64,000 nt of DNA. It comes from Parashewanella spongiae. Lineage in GTDB: Bacteria; Pseudomonadota; Gammaproteobacteria; Enterobacterales; Shewanellaceae. The position numbers and the translations under genes are program-made. This document shows positions 37,480 through 47,685 of the stretch, one piece after another (the first letter of the stretch is position 1; each line of letters opens with the position of its first letter). The stretch spans positions 310,001 to 374,000 of the forward strand of contig NZ_CP037952.1 of assembly GCF_004358345.1 (NCBI RefSeq), read 5' to 3'. A model generated the notes under the pieces. That model had not been told where the DNA came from. It was given only the letters and a program-made list of their open reading frames with translations, and made no database searches.

Positions 37480-38303
37480 AATTGTATTTGTCCATCGTAT
37501 ACATGTTGGGCAGGCCCCGTCATCCATAAAGGCTTACTATCACCATCCCAAGCGATTTTTAAACGACCGCCGGGCAAGTCTACTCGTACCATTTTCTTCA
37601 ATTTATTTTGTCGTTGTCCAACGACGACAGCTGCGCAAGCTCCGCTGCCACAAGCTAATGTTTCTTCAGCCCCGCGCTCATAAACCCTTAGTTTTATGTG
37701 CTCAGGGCTAATGATTTGCATAAAGCCGACATTCACGCCTTTAGGGAAGCGTTCATGCTTTGTTAGTATAGCTCCGATCTCTGCGACAGGAGCAGTTTCA
37801 ATATCATCCACTTCAATGACGCAATGGGGGTTGCCCATTGAAACCACTCCGCAAAGAAAAGTTTGACCATTGGCTTGAAGTAAATAGGTGTTCTCGGTTT
37901 TTTTTGCCTTAAATGGAATGCGTTGGGGATCGGTTATGGGAGTCCCCATATTCACAGTGACACTACCATCACGTTCTAATCGTAAGATCATCTTGCCCGT
38001 AGAGGTACTGACCCGTATTTTATTTTTTTGCGTTAAACCATGATTGTAAACATATCGTGCAAAGCATCGAGCGCCGTTTCCACATTGCTCGACTTCACTG
38101 CCGTCTGCATTATAAATGCGATAATGGAAATCGAGATCAGGATCGTATGGGGCTTCGACGATCAATAATTGATCAAAACCAATACCAAAGTTGCGGTGAG
38201 ACATACGTCTTATCTGCTCAGCAGAAAAAAATACATTCTGAGTGATGCCGTCAACGATCATAAAGTCGTTGCCAAGGCCGTGCATTTTGGTAAATTGGAT
38301 CAA
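37476..38303 (-). CDS. dapF: Diaminopimelate epimerase, 275 aa
   Basis: Converts LL- to meso-diaminopimelate for lysine and peptidoglycan. The catalytic cysteines are C74 ([11 protein letters not shown]) and C218 ([13 protein letters not shown]). I assign a TTG start at 38303: AAAGGA lies 7 nt upstream, and the family N-terminus (M)[13 protein letters not shown] begins there with the normal length. The ATG at 38381 would add 26 residues and overlap lysA. Confidence 0.93.
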   Translation of the reverse strand: MIQFTKMHGLGNDFMIVDGITQNVFFSAEQIRRMSHRNFGIGFDQLLIVEAPYDPDLDFHYRIYNADGSEVEQCGNGARCFARYVYNHGLTQKNKIRVSTSTGKMILRLERDGSVTVNMGTPITDPQRIPFKAKKTENTYLLQANGQTFLCGVVSMGNPHCVIEVDDIETAPVAEIGAILTKHERFPKGVNVGFMQIISPEHIKLRVYERGAEETLACGSGACAAVVVGQRQNKLKKMVRVDLPGGRLKIAWDGDSKPLWMTGPAQHVYDGQIQL

Positions 38304-38350
38304 AGGTTTTTCCTTTCTCATTAAGCAGGTCATGCTTGCATAACGACTAT

Positions 38351-39598
38351 TTATTCGGGCAACAAGCTTTCGCCTTGCCACAATTGCGCTTGGATTTCTC
38401 GCTGACGGATCTGATGCGTTTTATTACCATCGACGAGCACTTCAACGGCTCTTGGGCGACTGTTGTAATTGGATGACATGGTAAATCCATAAGCGCCACA
38501 AGATCTGATGGCCAGTAAATCACCCGGTTTTACACACAACTCTCGCTGTTTGGCAAAGAAATCGCCAGTTTCACAAATGGGACCAACAATGTCGTAAACT
38601 TGACTGGTGCCTGAGGTTTTCAATACAGGCACAATGTTGTGATAAGCCTGATAAAGCGAAGGGCGAAGTAAATCGTTCATCGCTCCATCGACAATAGCAA
38701 AGTGCTTATCTTGGTTGTTTTTAAGGTATAAAACTTCAGTAACAAAAATGCCAGCATTAGCGGCGATAGCACGTCCTGGTTCAAACAATAATGTCAGCGG
38801 TCTGTCACCTAGCTTATTCAATACCGCGGCCGCGTATTGCTCAGGGTGAGGTGGCTGTTCACCGTCATAAGGTACACCAAGTCCACCACCGACATCGAGA
38901 TGACTGATATGAATATCGAGCGACGAAAGTTGATCGATAAGCGCTAATAATCGGTCCATGGCATCTAAAAATGGTTGTAACTCGGTGAGTTGTGAACCAA
39001 TGTGACAATCAACGCCTTTGGTATTAATGTGTGATAGTGCTTTTGCCAGCTGGTAGGTGGCAACGGCATCTTCCATCGCAATACCAAACTTGTTTTCTTT
39101 AAGGCCTGTGGATATGTAAGGGTGTGTTCCCGCACTGACATCAGGATTAATACGCAACGAAACTGGGGCAATAATGTTGAGGCGCTGGGCGACCTGATTC
39201 AATTGTTCGAGTTCAGCAATCGATTCAACATTAAAGCAATAAATTCCTAGTTTTAGCGCATACTCCATTTCAGTAATGGTTTTTCCAATACCAGAAAACA
39301 CCACTTTCTTGGGATCCCCCCCAGCTTCAATCACTCTTGCAAGTTCGCCACCGGACACAATATCAAATCCGCTTCCAAGTCGAGCTAGTACATTGAGAAT
39401 CGCAATGTTTGAATTGGCTTTAACGGCATAACATATTAAATGCGGATGATCGGCAACGGCATCATTAAACGCATGCCAATGTCTCTCAAGTGTCGCTCTT
39501 GAATAAAGATACATTGGTGTACCGAATTGCTTTGCAACAGCGGCTACATCGCAATCTTCGGCAAAGAGTGCGTTATCCTGATAGTTAAAGTGATCCAC
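38351..39598 (-). CDS. lysA: Diaminopimelate decarboxylase, 415 aa
   Basis: PLP enzyme making lysine from meso-diaminopimelate. The Schiff-base lysine is K60 in [23 protein letters not shown] binds phosphate, [11 protein letters not shown] follows, and [11 protein letters not shown] holds the active-site cysteine from the partner subunit. Upstream of dapF, so both meso-DAP steps are in one unit. Confidence 0.96.
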   Translation of the reverse strand: MDHFNYQDNALFAEDCDVAAVAKQFGTPMYLYSRATLERHWHAFNDAVADHPHLICYAVKANSNIAILNVLARLGSGFDIVSGGELARVIEAGGDPKKVVFSGIGKTITEMEYALKLGIYCFNVESIAELEQLNQVAQRLNIIAPVSLRINPDVSAGTHPYISTGLKENKFGIAMEDAVATYQLAKALSHINTKGVDCHIGSQLTELQPFLDAMDRLLALIDQLSSLDIHISHLDVGGGLGVPYDGEQPPHPEQYAAAVLNKLGDRPLTLLFEPGRAIAANAGIFVTEVLYLKNNQDKHFAIVDGAMNDLLRPSLYQAYHNIVPVLKTSGTSQVYDIVGPICETGDFFAKQRELCVKPGDLLAIRSCGAYGFTMSSNYNSRPRAVEVLVDGNKTHQIRQREIQAQLWQGESLLPE

Positions 39599-39627
39599 GA
39601 TTTACATATCCTTTGTGCTGAGAGTCT

Positions 39628-39816
39628 CTAGTTATTGTGCTTGTTCTCGGTTGTTGATTGCGTCTTGGCTTGTTTATTCTTATCTTGCTTTGGCTGTGTT
39701 GTGGTGCTTTTATTCGTTTCGGCTTCAGCCGTTTTGTATAACGGCCCTTTTTGTCCGCATGCGGTAAGCACAACACTGGCAACAATGGCAACAATGATAA
39801 TTAAAAGCTGTTTCAT
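39628..39816 (-). CDS. lptM: LptM-type small lipoprotein, 62 aa
   Basis: Signal peptide MKQLLIIIVAIVASVVLTAC with Cys20 followed by GQKGPLY, the LptM (YifL) signature. LptM stabilises the LptDE lipopolysaccharide translocon. The C-terminal half is Thr/Lys/Gln-rich and variable. The frame is open further upstream, but the start is set by the signal peptide. First gene of the lptM-lysA-dapF-DUF484-xerC-yigB unit, 29 bp before lysA. Confidence 0.85.
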   Translation of the reverse strand: MKQLLIIIVAIVASVVLTACGQKGPLYKTAEAETNKSTTTQPKQDKNKQAKTQSTTENKHNN

Positions 39817-39893
39817 TTCGGCATTTTCTATGATTTCCGATATATAGGACTTATAATCGCATTCAATGAGATAAAAGCAAAGGGTAGAAGTAG

Positions 39894-40223
39894 ATGAAAA
39901 TGACTGATACTGAGTTTCATCATCGAGCGGATGAAATTTTTGAGGCGCTTGAAACCGCAATTGAAGCCGCGATTGATGAACAAGAAGCGGATGTTGATAT
40001 CGAACGAAGTGGCGGTGTGGTTTACCTTGAGTTTGAAAATCGCTCAAAAATCGTCATCAATACACAAGAACCACTGCATGAGATCTGGCTCGCGACATTG
40101 ACGGGTGGTTATCATTTTAAATTTGATAATGGGCAGTGGTTTGATAGTAAAAACCAATGTGAATTCAAACAGTTTGTGATCGAGTCTATTGCCAAGCAAG
40201 GCGATATCACTATTACACTTTAG
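39894..40223 (+). CDS. cyaY: Iron-sulfur assembly protein CyaY (frataxin), 109 aa
   Basis: Frataxin fold: acidic helix [20 protein letters not shown], beta sheet [14 protein letters not shown] and [18 protein letters not shown]. It binds iron and modulates IscS. An ATG at 39900 is a slightly shorter alternative. Its TAG stop (40221-40223) is formed by TA plus the first G of a family B element. Confidence 0.95.
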   Translation: MKMTDTEFHHRADEIFEALETAIEAAIDEQEADVDIERSGGVVYLEFENRSKIVINTQEPLHEIWLATLTGGYHFKFDNGQWFDSKNQCEFKQFVIESIAKQGDITITL

Positions 40224-40516
40224 GGTCTGTTGATCTTTCAGGATTAAATTTTGTGCTATTTGAGCATTTATCTGTTCAAGGCGTGAGCAGTGATGCTTAG
40301 CCATCTAAGTGAGCTGGTCACAACACATAATAGTGAATGCTCAAAAGCATCGAAGACAGCGTAAATTGGTCATTTCTGCTGCGTTATCGTTTTCTTATTT
40401 GGAAACGAAGTAACGACAGTTTTGTATGTCGATAATAACCAAACCTCACAAACTCTGCCTTGCATAAAATAACCAATTTATCGCTGCAAAAACAATCACG
40501 AAAGATCAACAAACCC
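40223..40516. repeat. Family B inverted-repeat element, copy 1 (294 bp)
   Basis: Ends GGGTCTGTTGATCTTTC and, inverted, GGGTTTGTTGATCTTTC, flanked by TA on both sides. It contains the shared core ACGACAGTTTTGTATGTC near 40410. It fills the entire gap between the convergent cyaY and cyaA genes and completes the stop codons of both. Second copy at 43137. Confidence 0.88.
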
Positions 40517-42942
40517 TAGAAATCAGTAAGTTGATCGTCGGCTGAAATACCAAACGGTAAGACTTGTAATTGCCCCTTAATGCGCTCGAGTTTAAAAAAT
40601 TGTGGTAAATTAAAATGGCCTTTGTTGGACGTCAGTTCATCAAAGGCATAGTGCTGGCTGATTGTGCTGACTAGCTGATCCATATCTTGTTCATGCTGAA
40701 CATAATGGCTGATCTCATTGTTATCATCCAATACAAATACTTCGACATCTTGTCTTTGTTGCCGCAAAAAATACTGAATCGATCCTTGTGTTGAGTAATT
40801 AAGTATCACTGGAGGCGCACAAGTTAAAGGATCATTGCATAGTTCTGGTCGTGGGAGCTGGGTAAGCTGATCACAACTAATACGCTGATAAAAAGATTTT
40901 GCATCATGTAAATCTTGACAGGCCAGCCCGTTATTATTGATAAATATGCCATAGCGTCTTTGAGCAATATGCACGGGTTGCAATAAGGTGCTGGACTCTT
41001 GAACTTGATGGGTCAATCTTAAAGTCTGGCGTACCAGTTTTTCAACTTGTTGCTGTAACTGATTTTGTAACCGTTGAGAACAGCTCATGACTTTAATAGA
41101 CATATCGCTTGGAGCGCGCTTTAAGCCAGAAGCTATAAATGTCAGTGCATCTAATATGGCTAACTTTCCATTGAAGCTATGGCATTGCCATTCTCCCCAA
41201 CTGGTGGTGGCCATAATATCAATGCTTCCTAACATATTTTGTTGACGCCGCCCCAAAGAAAAAATATTGACGTTGAGTACATCAATCATCATTTCTTGTC
41301 CCTGCCATTGGCAAGTTGGGTCGTTGGATAAGTTCACCATGATTAATAATTGTCGATAATGCCAAGGTTGGGATAAATCGTATTTAGACACTTTATTTCT
41401 ACAGGGTGAGCCACTAATCGTGTTCAATAGCTGTTTACAATGTTTATCAATCTTACAGTGAGTGAGTTTTCTATCTTCAAGTTGATGCCATTTGGTTTTA
41501 TTATCGACGGCACCATTGAAGCAAGCCCACATTAAGATGCCTGCTAAGGAGTGTGTTTTGTATATTGGGCTTTGCCCCAACAGGGCTTTGGGTGACAGCG
41601 CTTGGCGATACAAATAATATTGACCATCACGGTTGCTGTGAATGATGGTTAATTCTTCCTCGGCTAAATGTTCACTCCATAGTGGGTTTAATTTGCCTAT
41701 CTGATGTTCATCATGGTGGAAAAAAGTATGCAATTTACGGGTTAATAAGTTTAACTCTCCCATTCGTAAACTGTCATTCAATTGCTGTTTAGAAGCAAAA
41801 GCCAATAAGGTTTGGTAACTGGACAGCATCAGTTCTTTGAGTTGATCGTTAAACCATTTAAGCTGACCGCTCCGCCATTGTTCACAATTGTCCAATGTTG
41901 AAATTAGGCTGTCTGACCAATTCCAATTACTCACCAATTGTTGCATTTTTTTAACGCGCCAATCGTTATGTTCAGGTAATTGGGTGAGTTTTACACCACA
42001 TTTTAAGTAAAAACATCGTCTTAGAACCTCAAGACGCTTCGCGTCATCTTGATTAACAAGGTAATCTTCGATGTATTCATATAAGACATAATAAGGGTCA
42101 TTTTCTAATGAGAAGTTACCTTCTTGTGTGCGTTGCCAAATTTTATCCGTTAACAAAATGGGATTGGGATAGTTTGCTGAATAGGCTTCGAGCAGTAGGA
42201 CTTTAAGTAAGGCTTTGTGTGGTTTTTCAATACCTTTATATAGGTGCCATAGTGAGGCTCCAAAATACTCACCAGCACTCAACTCCCTCACATCGCCCAA
42301 ATGAAGTAATTCAGGTAATTCTTTTAAGTGAGGCCACCACGCAATACCACGACCAGCTAAACGGATCTGTGAACGATAAAACTCTTCAAGTAGTAACCAG
42401 TGTTGCGCACTGCCACTGTGCTCTTTGCCAATACTCTGGTCTTGGGAAGCGGCAGAGTAGTTATCGTCAGAGAATTGCTGCGGGTGCACTAAATAAAAAT
42501 TAACTTCGAGTTGGTAATGTTCAAACCATTTGCTTAGCTTAGACAGTTTATTTTTAAGTAAGGATAATTGTTTTGGTGTGGCGTCTGCGCGGTGGATGGC
42601 CCAAATATCAATATCGCTATAGCAACTTTGCCCAAAGCTTGCGACACTGCCCATGGCATAAATACCTTCGAAAATATATTGATCAGGAGAAGCTTCATTA
42701 GGCAGTTTGAAGTTAAAGATTTCACAGTCTTGCTTATGTTCAGTGGTAAGATTGAACCCATAAATGCCACGGGGAGTGTGCTCGTTCGTGAAGCCGGGGA
42801 GATCAATATCGTGGTATTCCAGTAATACAGGGATCAAATTAAATAAGTGTTGCTGCATGGTAGGCAACAGAGAAAGTGCGCGCGTGAGCCTAACTTTATT
42901 TAATTTTTCAGCAAAGTGTGAAAAGCGTTTTTGTTCAAGCAT
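40516..42942 (-). CDS. cyaA: Adenylate cyclase, class I, 808 aa
   Basis: Makes cAMP from ATP for CRP signalling. The N-terminal catalytic domain has the nucleotidyltransferase signature GSVASFGQSCYSDIDIW with metal ligands D110 and D112. The C-terminal regulatory half (to 808; E. coli 848) ends DDQLTDF. Its TAG stop is shared with the end of the family B element. Convergent with cyaY, divergent from hemC as in enterics, with a CRP-like site upstream. Confidence 0.95.
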   Translation of the reverse strand: MLEQKRFSHFAEKLNKVRLTRALSLLPTMQQHLFNLIPVLLEYHDIDLPGFTNEHTPRGIYGFNLTTEHKQDCEIFNFKLPNEASPDQYIFEGIYAMGSVASFGQSCYSDIDIWAIHRADATPKQLSLLKNKLSKLSKWFEHYQLEVNFYLVHPQQFSDDNYSAASQDQSIGKEHSGSAQHWLLLEEFYRSQIRLAGRGIAWWPHLKELPELLHLGDVRELSAGEYFGASLWHLYKGIEKPHKALLKVLLLEAYSANYPNPILLTDKIWQRTQEGNFSLENDPYYVLYEYIEDYLVNQDDAKRLEVLRRCFYLKCGVKLTQLPEHNDWRVKKMQQLVSNWNWSDSLISTLDNCEQWRSGQLKWFNDQLKELMLSSYQTLLAFASKQQLNDSLRMGELNLLTRKLHTFFHHDEHQIGKLNPLWSEHLAEEELTIIHSNRDGQYYLYRQALSPKALLGQSPIYKTHSLAGILMWACFNGAVDNKTKWHQLEDRKLTHCKIDKHCKQLLNTISGSPCRNKVSKYDLSQPWHYRQLLIMVNLSNDPTCQWQGQEMMIDVLNVNIFSLGRRQQNMLGSIDIMATTSWGEWQCHSFNGKLAILDALTFIASGLKRAPSDMSIKVMSCSQRLQNQLQQQVEKLVRQTLRLTHQVQESSTLLQPVHIAQRRYGIFINNNGLACQDLHDAKSFYQRISCDQLTQLPRPELCNDPLTCAPPVILNYSTQGSIQYFLRQQRQDVEVFVLDDNNEISHYVQHEQDMDQLVSTISQHYAFDELTSNKGHFNLPQFFKLERIKGQLQVLPFGISADDQLTDF

Positions 42943-43009
42943 CGGGCTTAGTTACCACTTACCGATAGAGTGCTTCATGCTATCAGGTTTAAAAAATACA
43001 GCAAGTAAA

Positions 43010-43025
43010 TGAGATTTATATCACG
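43010..43025. promoter_or_regulatory. CRP-like site upstream of cyaA
   Basis: TGAGATTTATATCACG is close to the consensus TGTGA N6 TCACA and lies about 68 bp before the cyaA start. Repression of cyaA by cAMP-CRP is known in E. coli, so feedback is plausible. Confidence 0.55.
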
Positions 43026-43136
43026 TAAAGTTATGTTTTATGCTTTGGGTCACGTTAGCGCGCTCATTTTTTGGGTAGCTAATTAAGAGTATTCAGAAGC
43101 TACCATCTTCGAGTTGTTTTTTCATTATGATGTCTA

Positions 43137-43450
43137 GGGTCTGTTGACCTTTCAGGATTAAATTTTGTGCTATTTGAGCATTTATCTGTTCAAGGCGTGA
43201 GCAGTGATGTTTAGCCATCTAAGTGAGCTGGTCACAACACAGAACAGTGAATGCTCAAAAGCATCGAAAAAAGAGAGAGCGTAAATTGGTCGCTCTTTCT
43301 AAATCAAAGGTGCTGCGTTATCGTTTTCTTATTTGGAAACGAAGTAACGACAGTTTTGTATGTCGATAATAACCAAACATCACAAACTCTGCCTTGCATA
43401 ACATAACCAATTTATCGCTGCAAAAACAATCACGAAAGATCAACAGACCC
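43137..43450. repeat. Family B inverted-repeat element, copy 2 (314 bp)
   Basis: Ends GGGTCTGTTGACCTTTC and, inverted, GGGTCTGTTGATCTTTC with TA on each side. It is nearly the same as copy 1 apart from a small internal difference around 43270-43310. It lies between cyaA and the orphan gene at 43501. Confidence 0.87.
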
Positions 43451-43500
43451 TAAGTTAAAGGTGTTTCTGGCTATGTAATTAAACTATCAGAACGAGTCTC

Positions 43501-43590
43501 TCATCCATTTTGTGGACTTCCTTCAAAACGAGTTTCTCCTCCATTTTGTGAACCTCCTTCAGAACGGTTCTCTCCTCCAGCTTGTGGATC
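43501..43590. repeat. 36-bp tandem repeats at the end of the orphan gene
   Basis: About two and a half imperfect 36-bp units (start points near 43502, 43538 and 43574) encode the 12-residue C-terminal repeats. The unit length keeps the frame. Confidence 0.7.
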
Positions 43591-44199
43591 ACCTTCATCA
43601 GCATTCGAAGTATTCTGTGGCGAGTCGGTAGAATCATTTTTGATGAAACTTTGCTGAGTAAGTTTTGGCTGAACAGTCCCTTGCTCTTTATGTTTTTGCA
43701 TTTCACCGTAGAGCAATGGATCAGCTTGTTCCAGCTTTTTAAGATCCTCAGGCGACATCTCCATGAAACAACTCATTCTTTGTGGGTGTGCGATATCAGA
43801 TTTATCGTAAGCTACTTTTTCTGTTAAAACTGGCTGAACCTGCAAGGGCGGGGTTTTAAATTTGGTGTACGCATTTTCTATGGCAGCAGTTTGTTTAGTT
43901 AGGTCACTTTTATTGATAAAGCCAACCACAGAATGATCAGTAAGAAGCCTGAGCTTGATGCGTCCATCTGTCTGTTTTTTACGGGTTGGAGTGAAACTAA
44001 CTTTGTACAGATAAGAATAAGTTCCCAGAGAAATTTTCCCTTTGGTCGATTTTACCGAAATGGAAGTTTGTTTATTTGCTGATTGAGTGGTTGCTGTCAG
44101 CGTATCGAAATGACTTTGCTCAAAACTTGTTAGTGTGCGGGTCTTAGTGTCGTATGTAAGAGGAGCCGTAAGTAAAGCAGTAGGTGATGCAGTAGCCAT
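43501..44199 (-). CDS. Orphan protein with 12-residue C-terminal repeats, 232 aa
   Basis: Not recognised. The N-terminal 100 residues are Thr/Ser-rich with beta-like segments (TSISVKSTKGKISLGTYSYL, GRIKLRLLTDHSVVGFI), the middle is helical (MEMSPEDLKKLEQADPLLYG), and the tail carries about 2.5 copies of a 12-residue unit of the type GGSQNGGETRFE. No signal peptide. It sits between family B copy 2 and family A copy 6 and breaks the usual cyaA/hemC divergence, so it was probably gained with mobile DNA. An effector-type role is possible but unproven. Confidence 0.55.
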   Translation of the reverse strand: MATASPTALLTAPLTYDTKTRTLTSFEQSHFDTLTATTQSANKQTSISVKSTKGKISLGTYSYLYKVSFTPTRKKQTDGRIKLRLLTDHSVVGFINKSDLTKQTAAIENAYTKFKTPPLQVQPVLTEKVAYDKSDIAHPQRMSCFMEMSPEDLKKLEQADPLLYGEMQKHKEQGTVQPKLTQQSFIKNDSTDSPQNTSNADEGDPQAGGENRSEGGSQNGGETRFEGSPQNG

Positions 44200-44276
44200 A
44201 TAAATGCCCCCGATTCATGATGCTTAACAAAATTTGCTTAAAAGCTCTGTGTCACTGTAGCAATAGCCATATCTAA

Positions 44277-44624
44277 TACCAATTACAGCAATTAACTTCC
44301 CACTCAGCAAGAGCTAAAGGGTTTCAGTACAAGGCGCAAGTTTAAGGTACTATATACCCTAACGGCCGCCATACAAAGCTGGCGTTCAACGCACTTCGTG
44401 CTTTTGTCGGGATAATTCAAAAACTTGCAACGCAGTAATGGAATCCTTTAGGCTTGCCCTTCGGGAGCTTGTATGTGTCCAAATTACTACGCAAAATTGT
44501 CTTAACGTAGCAATGTAATAACGACAGTTTTGTATGTCGGTAATAACTATGTCTTCATCAATTTCACTTGTACTTTGAACACATACATAGCTCTGAGTTG
44601 GGAAGTTAATTACTGTAATTGGTA
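44277..44624. repeat. Family A inverted-repeat element, copy 6
   Basis: About 348 bp, ends TACCAATTACAGCAATTAA and TTAATTACTGTAATTGGTA; inverted relative to copies 4 and 5. It carries the core ACGACAGTTTTGTATGTCGG near 44521. It lies between the orphan gene and hemC. Confidence 0.85.
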
Positions 44625-44847
44625 TAAGTGTTTCTATTTCAAGGAGCATACGACCAGAATATTGAATGTGTCATCAAATTTAAGAACATTAGTTAAGATT
44701 TACTTGCTATACAACATCACCGAAAATTATAAAGATTGATACAGATCTATCCATTTTCAATATTATCACTCTAAGACTTCAACTCGTAGCAACTTAAGTG
44801 AGGCAATGATAGCATTAGGCTTTCGTTGTTTTTGCTGAGATTTAAGC

Positions 44848-45780
44848 ATGTCACACACTCCAATTCGTATTGCTACTCGTAAAAGTCCTCTTGCTATGTG
44901 GCAAGCTGAATTTGTAAAAGCTCAATTAGAAAATATTTATCCAGGCATTACCGTCGAACTGCTCCCTATGAGCACGAAAGGGGATGTGATCCTTGATACG
45001 CCATTAGCTAAAGTCGGTGGAAAAGGGTTATTTGTAAAAGAACTCGAAGTTGCAATGCTTGAAAACCGAGCCGATATAGCTGTGCATTCGATGAAAGACG
45101 TGCCAGTTGATTTTCCTGAAGGATTAGGGCTGCACGTAATTTGTGAACGTGAAGATCCTCGTGATGCTTTTGTTTCGAATGTATACAAAACTATTGACGA
45201 TTTACCACAAGGCGCGGTTGTCGGAACGTCAAGTTTGCGTAGACAGTGCCAAATCCGGGCCATGCGTCCAGACCTTGTGATTAAAGATTTGCGTGGCAAT
45301 GTCGGTACGCGCCTTGCGAAATTGGATACGGGTGATTATGACGCGATTATTTTAGCCGCAGCAGGATTGTTGCGTTTAAAACTTGAACAGCGCATCGCCA
45401 GCTATATCGAACCAGAAGTGTCATTACCGGCTAATGGTCAAGGCGCAGTAGGGATTGAATGTCGCCTTGATGATGATCGAGTCAAAGCCTTGCTGGCACC
45501 GCTTGAGCATAAAGAAACTCGCTACCGAGTATTGGCCGAGCGCGCGATGAATACTCGACTGGAAGGAGGTTGCCAAGTTCCCATTGGAGCCTACGCAGAA
45601 ATTAAGCAAGATACATTAACCTTACGAGGGTTAGTGGGTAATCCGGATGGCAGTGAAATTATTTCAGATACAGTATCAGGCCATAAAGAACAAGCCATTG
45701 AACTGGGTCAGCAATTAGCTGAGCTGTTATTGAAAAAAGGCGCTAAAGTAATATTAGATGTCGTTTACAATAAGGCGTAA
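44848..45780 (+). CDS. hemC: Hydroxymethylbilane synthase, 310 aa
   Basis: Polymerises four porphobilinogens into hydroxymethylbilane in haem synthesis. The dipyrromethane cofactor attaches to C242 in [13 protein letters not shown], the same number as in E. coli. Other landmarks are [19 protein letters not shown], the [13 protein letters not shown] loop and [16 protein letters not shown]. First gene of hemCDXY; the 220-bp upstream gap should hold its promoter. Confidence 0.97.
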   Translation: MSHTPIRIATRKSPLAMWQAEFVKAQLENIYPGITVELLPMSTKGDVILDTPLAKVGGKGLFVKELEVAMLENRADIAVHSMKDVPVDFPEGLGLHVICEREDPRDAFVSNVYKTIDDLPQGAVVGTSSLRRQCQIRAMRPDLVIKDLRGNVGTRLAKLDTGDYDAIILAAAGLLRLKLEQRIASYIEPEVSLPANGQGAVGIECRLDDDRVKALLAPLEHKETRYRVLAERAMNTRLEGGCQVPIGAYAEIKQDTLTLRGLVGNPDGSEIISDTVSGHKEQAIELGQQLAELLLKKGAKVILDVVYNKA

Positions 45781-45786
45781 ATAAGA

Positions 45787-46521
45787 ATGCACATACTGCT
45801 GACAAGAGCCAAGGGCAGTAATCAAGTGATGAGCGAAGTACTCACTCAACGGGGAATCGCGCACAGCGTTACTCCCTTGCTTGAAGTACAGAGTTATTGT
45901 GTCGATATCGAGCAAAAGCAAGCATTGAATGAAGCCGATATTGTTATTTTCATCAGTGTGAATGCAGTTATCTATGCCGAACATTCAGGGCTTATACCGC
46001 TGAATCAAACGGCTCAATGCTTTGCTGTTGGCAGTGCGACGCATCATGAACTCAGAAAATTGGGGATTGATCCGCAAGTGGCTGTCAGTGGCCAGCACCA
46101 CAGTGAAGGCTTATTAGAGCTTGATGCTCTCAAGTTGGTAAACAATAAAAAAATAACCATAGTGCGTGGTTGTGGCGGTCGCGAATGGCTAGCTGATGTT
46201 TTACGAAATCGTGGCGCAAAGGTTGAGTATTGTGAAGTTTATCAACGAAAAATGCCGGATTATACGGGTCAGAAAATATGTCAGGTGTGGCAGGAATCAA
46301 AAGTTAGTGCAATTTTGATCACTAGTGGTGAAATATTATCAAATCTTATAAAATTAGTGCCAAAAGAGTCGGTTGCATGGCTTATGTCATGTTTTATTGT
46401 GGTGCCCAGTGAACGAGTCGCAGAGTTGGCGAAGCGAGCTGGTTTATCCAATGTCATTAATGCCGGTTCAGCGAGCAGCGAAGAAATGTTAGCTGCTGTA
46501 CTCGATATTACTCATGATTAG
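45787..46521 (+). CDS. hemD: Uroporphyrinogen-III synthase, 244 aa
   Basis: Closes and inverts ring D of hydroxymethylbilane. Sequence is variable in this family, but ILLTRAKGSNQVMSEVL, FISVNAVIYA, FAVGSATHHEL, IVRGCGGREWLADVLRNRGA and ILITSGEILSNL are the expected segments. Starts 6 nt after hemC. Confidence 0.92.
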   Translation: MHILLTRAKGSNQVMSEVLTQRGIAHSVTPLLEVQSYCVDIEQKQALNEADIVIFISVNAVIYAEHSGLIPLNQTAQCFAVGSATHHELRKLGIDPQVAVSGQHHSEGLLELDALKLVNNKKITIVRGCGGREWLADVLRNRGAKVEYCEVYQRKMPDYTGQKICQVWQESKVSAILITSGEILSNLIKLVPKESVAWLMSCFIVVPSERVAELAKRAGLSNVINAGSASSEEMLAAVLDITHD

Positions 46522-46557
46522 GTAAGCTGTTCATGAGTTTCTACCAAGGATCTTTGC

Positions 46558-47685
46558 ATGGAAAATAAGTCTCAAGAAAAAGAGCGATTGAAGCCATCGG
46601 CAGCTAAGTCTGAAACTACGGTAACTGAGCCTGCAGAAGCCAAAGAAGCCAGTAAACCGAGTGCCCAGCAAATCGTTCATGGTACTTCAGGCATGGTTAA
46701 GTTTTTTATTTTCTTATCTTTCCTTGTAAGTGGTGTGCTTATTACTGGTGGTTATTACGCTTACCTTGAATATCAAAAAAAGGGTGACAGTCTTGCGTTA
46801 TTAACCCAGCAGCTTAATCAAATCCAGCAACACGTAGACTTACAAAGGACCACGACAGCTGAATTGGATAATAATGCGGAACAATTCAATAAGCAATTGA
46901 ATAAACTTTCAGCTCAGCAAAAATTAATTCAAGATAGTGTTGCCAGTTTAGCTAAAAGAAACCCTAGTCATTGGATGGCGGCAGAAGCAGAATATTTGGT
47001 CGAAATGGCAGGAAGAAAACTCTGGCTAGAACGAGATCTCTCAACAAGTGTGGGATTATTAAAAGCGGCAGATGGTCAAGTAGCCGCTATGCGTGATCCA
47101 TCACTGTTACCCATTCGCAAAGCATTAGCTCAAGATATTAGCCAAGTTAAATCAATTAAACGTGTCGATATATCTGGGACAGTGTTTGCAATTGATGGCC
47201 TGATCGTTCAAATAGAACATTTACCATTAAATCAAGCGAACCAAGCGTCTGAATCAGAAGATGAAATGGTAGAGCTGAGCACTTCAGTCAGTGATTGGCA
47301 TAACAATCTTGATAAAACATGGCGCGCTTTGACTCAAGATTTTATTAAAATTCGTAAACGAAAAGGGGATGTTGCCCCCTTAATGTCGTTGCAACAAAGT
47401 TGGTATCTTACTCAAAATATCAAAAATAAACTTTTACAATCTCAATTAGCCTTATATCGAAACGATGAACTGAACTATCGACAGTCTATGTCGTTAGTAC
47501 GCCAATGGGTGTTTGAATATTTTGATTTAGAAGCGCAAGAAACGAAGGAAATCCTTAATAGCATTGATAAGCTCCGCAAACTATCGTTACAACAAATCTC
47601 TATTAAAAAATTTGCGTCATTACCATTACTAAAGCAATTAACTACCTATGGTGAATTACAGTCAAGTACGGAGAATGATTTATGA
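46558..47685 (+). CDS. hemX: HemX membrane protein, 375 aa
   Basis: Often labelled uroporphyrinogen-III methyltransferase, but the methylase motif is absent; the role in the hem operon is unclear. A charged cytoplasmic N-terminus (1-48) is followed by one membrane helix (KFFIFLSFLVSGVLITGGYY), then a coiled coil (LTQQLNQIQQHVDLQRTTTA) and a helical periplasmic domain with HWMAAEAEYLVEMAGRKLWL. AAGGA upstream of the ATG. An ATGA overlap couples it to hemY. Confidence 0.9.
   Translation: MENKSQEKERLKPSAAKSETTVTEPAEAKEASKPSAQQIVHGTSGMVKFFIFLSFLVSGVLITGGYYAYLEYQKKGDSLALLTQQLNQIQQHVDLQRTTTAELDNNAEQFNKQLNKLSAQQKLIQDSVASLAKRNPSHWMAAEAEYLVEMAGRKLWLERDLSTSVGLLKAADGQVAAMRDPSLLPIRKALAQDISQVKSIKRVDISGTVFAIDGLIVQIEHLPLNQANQASESEDEMVELSTSVSDWHNNLDKTWRALTQDFIKIRKRKGDVAPLMSLQQSWYLTQNIKNKLLQSQLALYRNDELNYRQSMSLVRQWVFEYFDLEAQETKEILNSIDKLRKLSLQQISIKKFASLPLLKQLTTYGELQSSTENDL

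Noticed and set aside
36814-37527. Longer start for the DUF484 protein
   Set aside because: Would begin well inside dapF; the ATGA overlap at 37479 is the usual arrangement.
43479-43706. 75-residue reverse frame with KEVHKM repeats
   Set aside because: Alternative frame of the 36-bp tandem repeats of the orphan gene at 43501.
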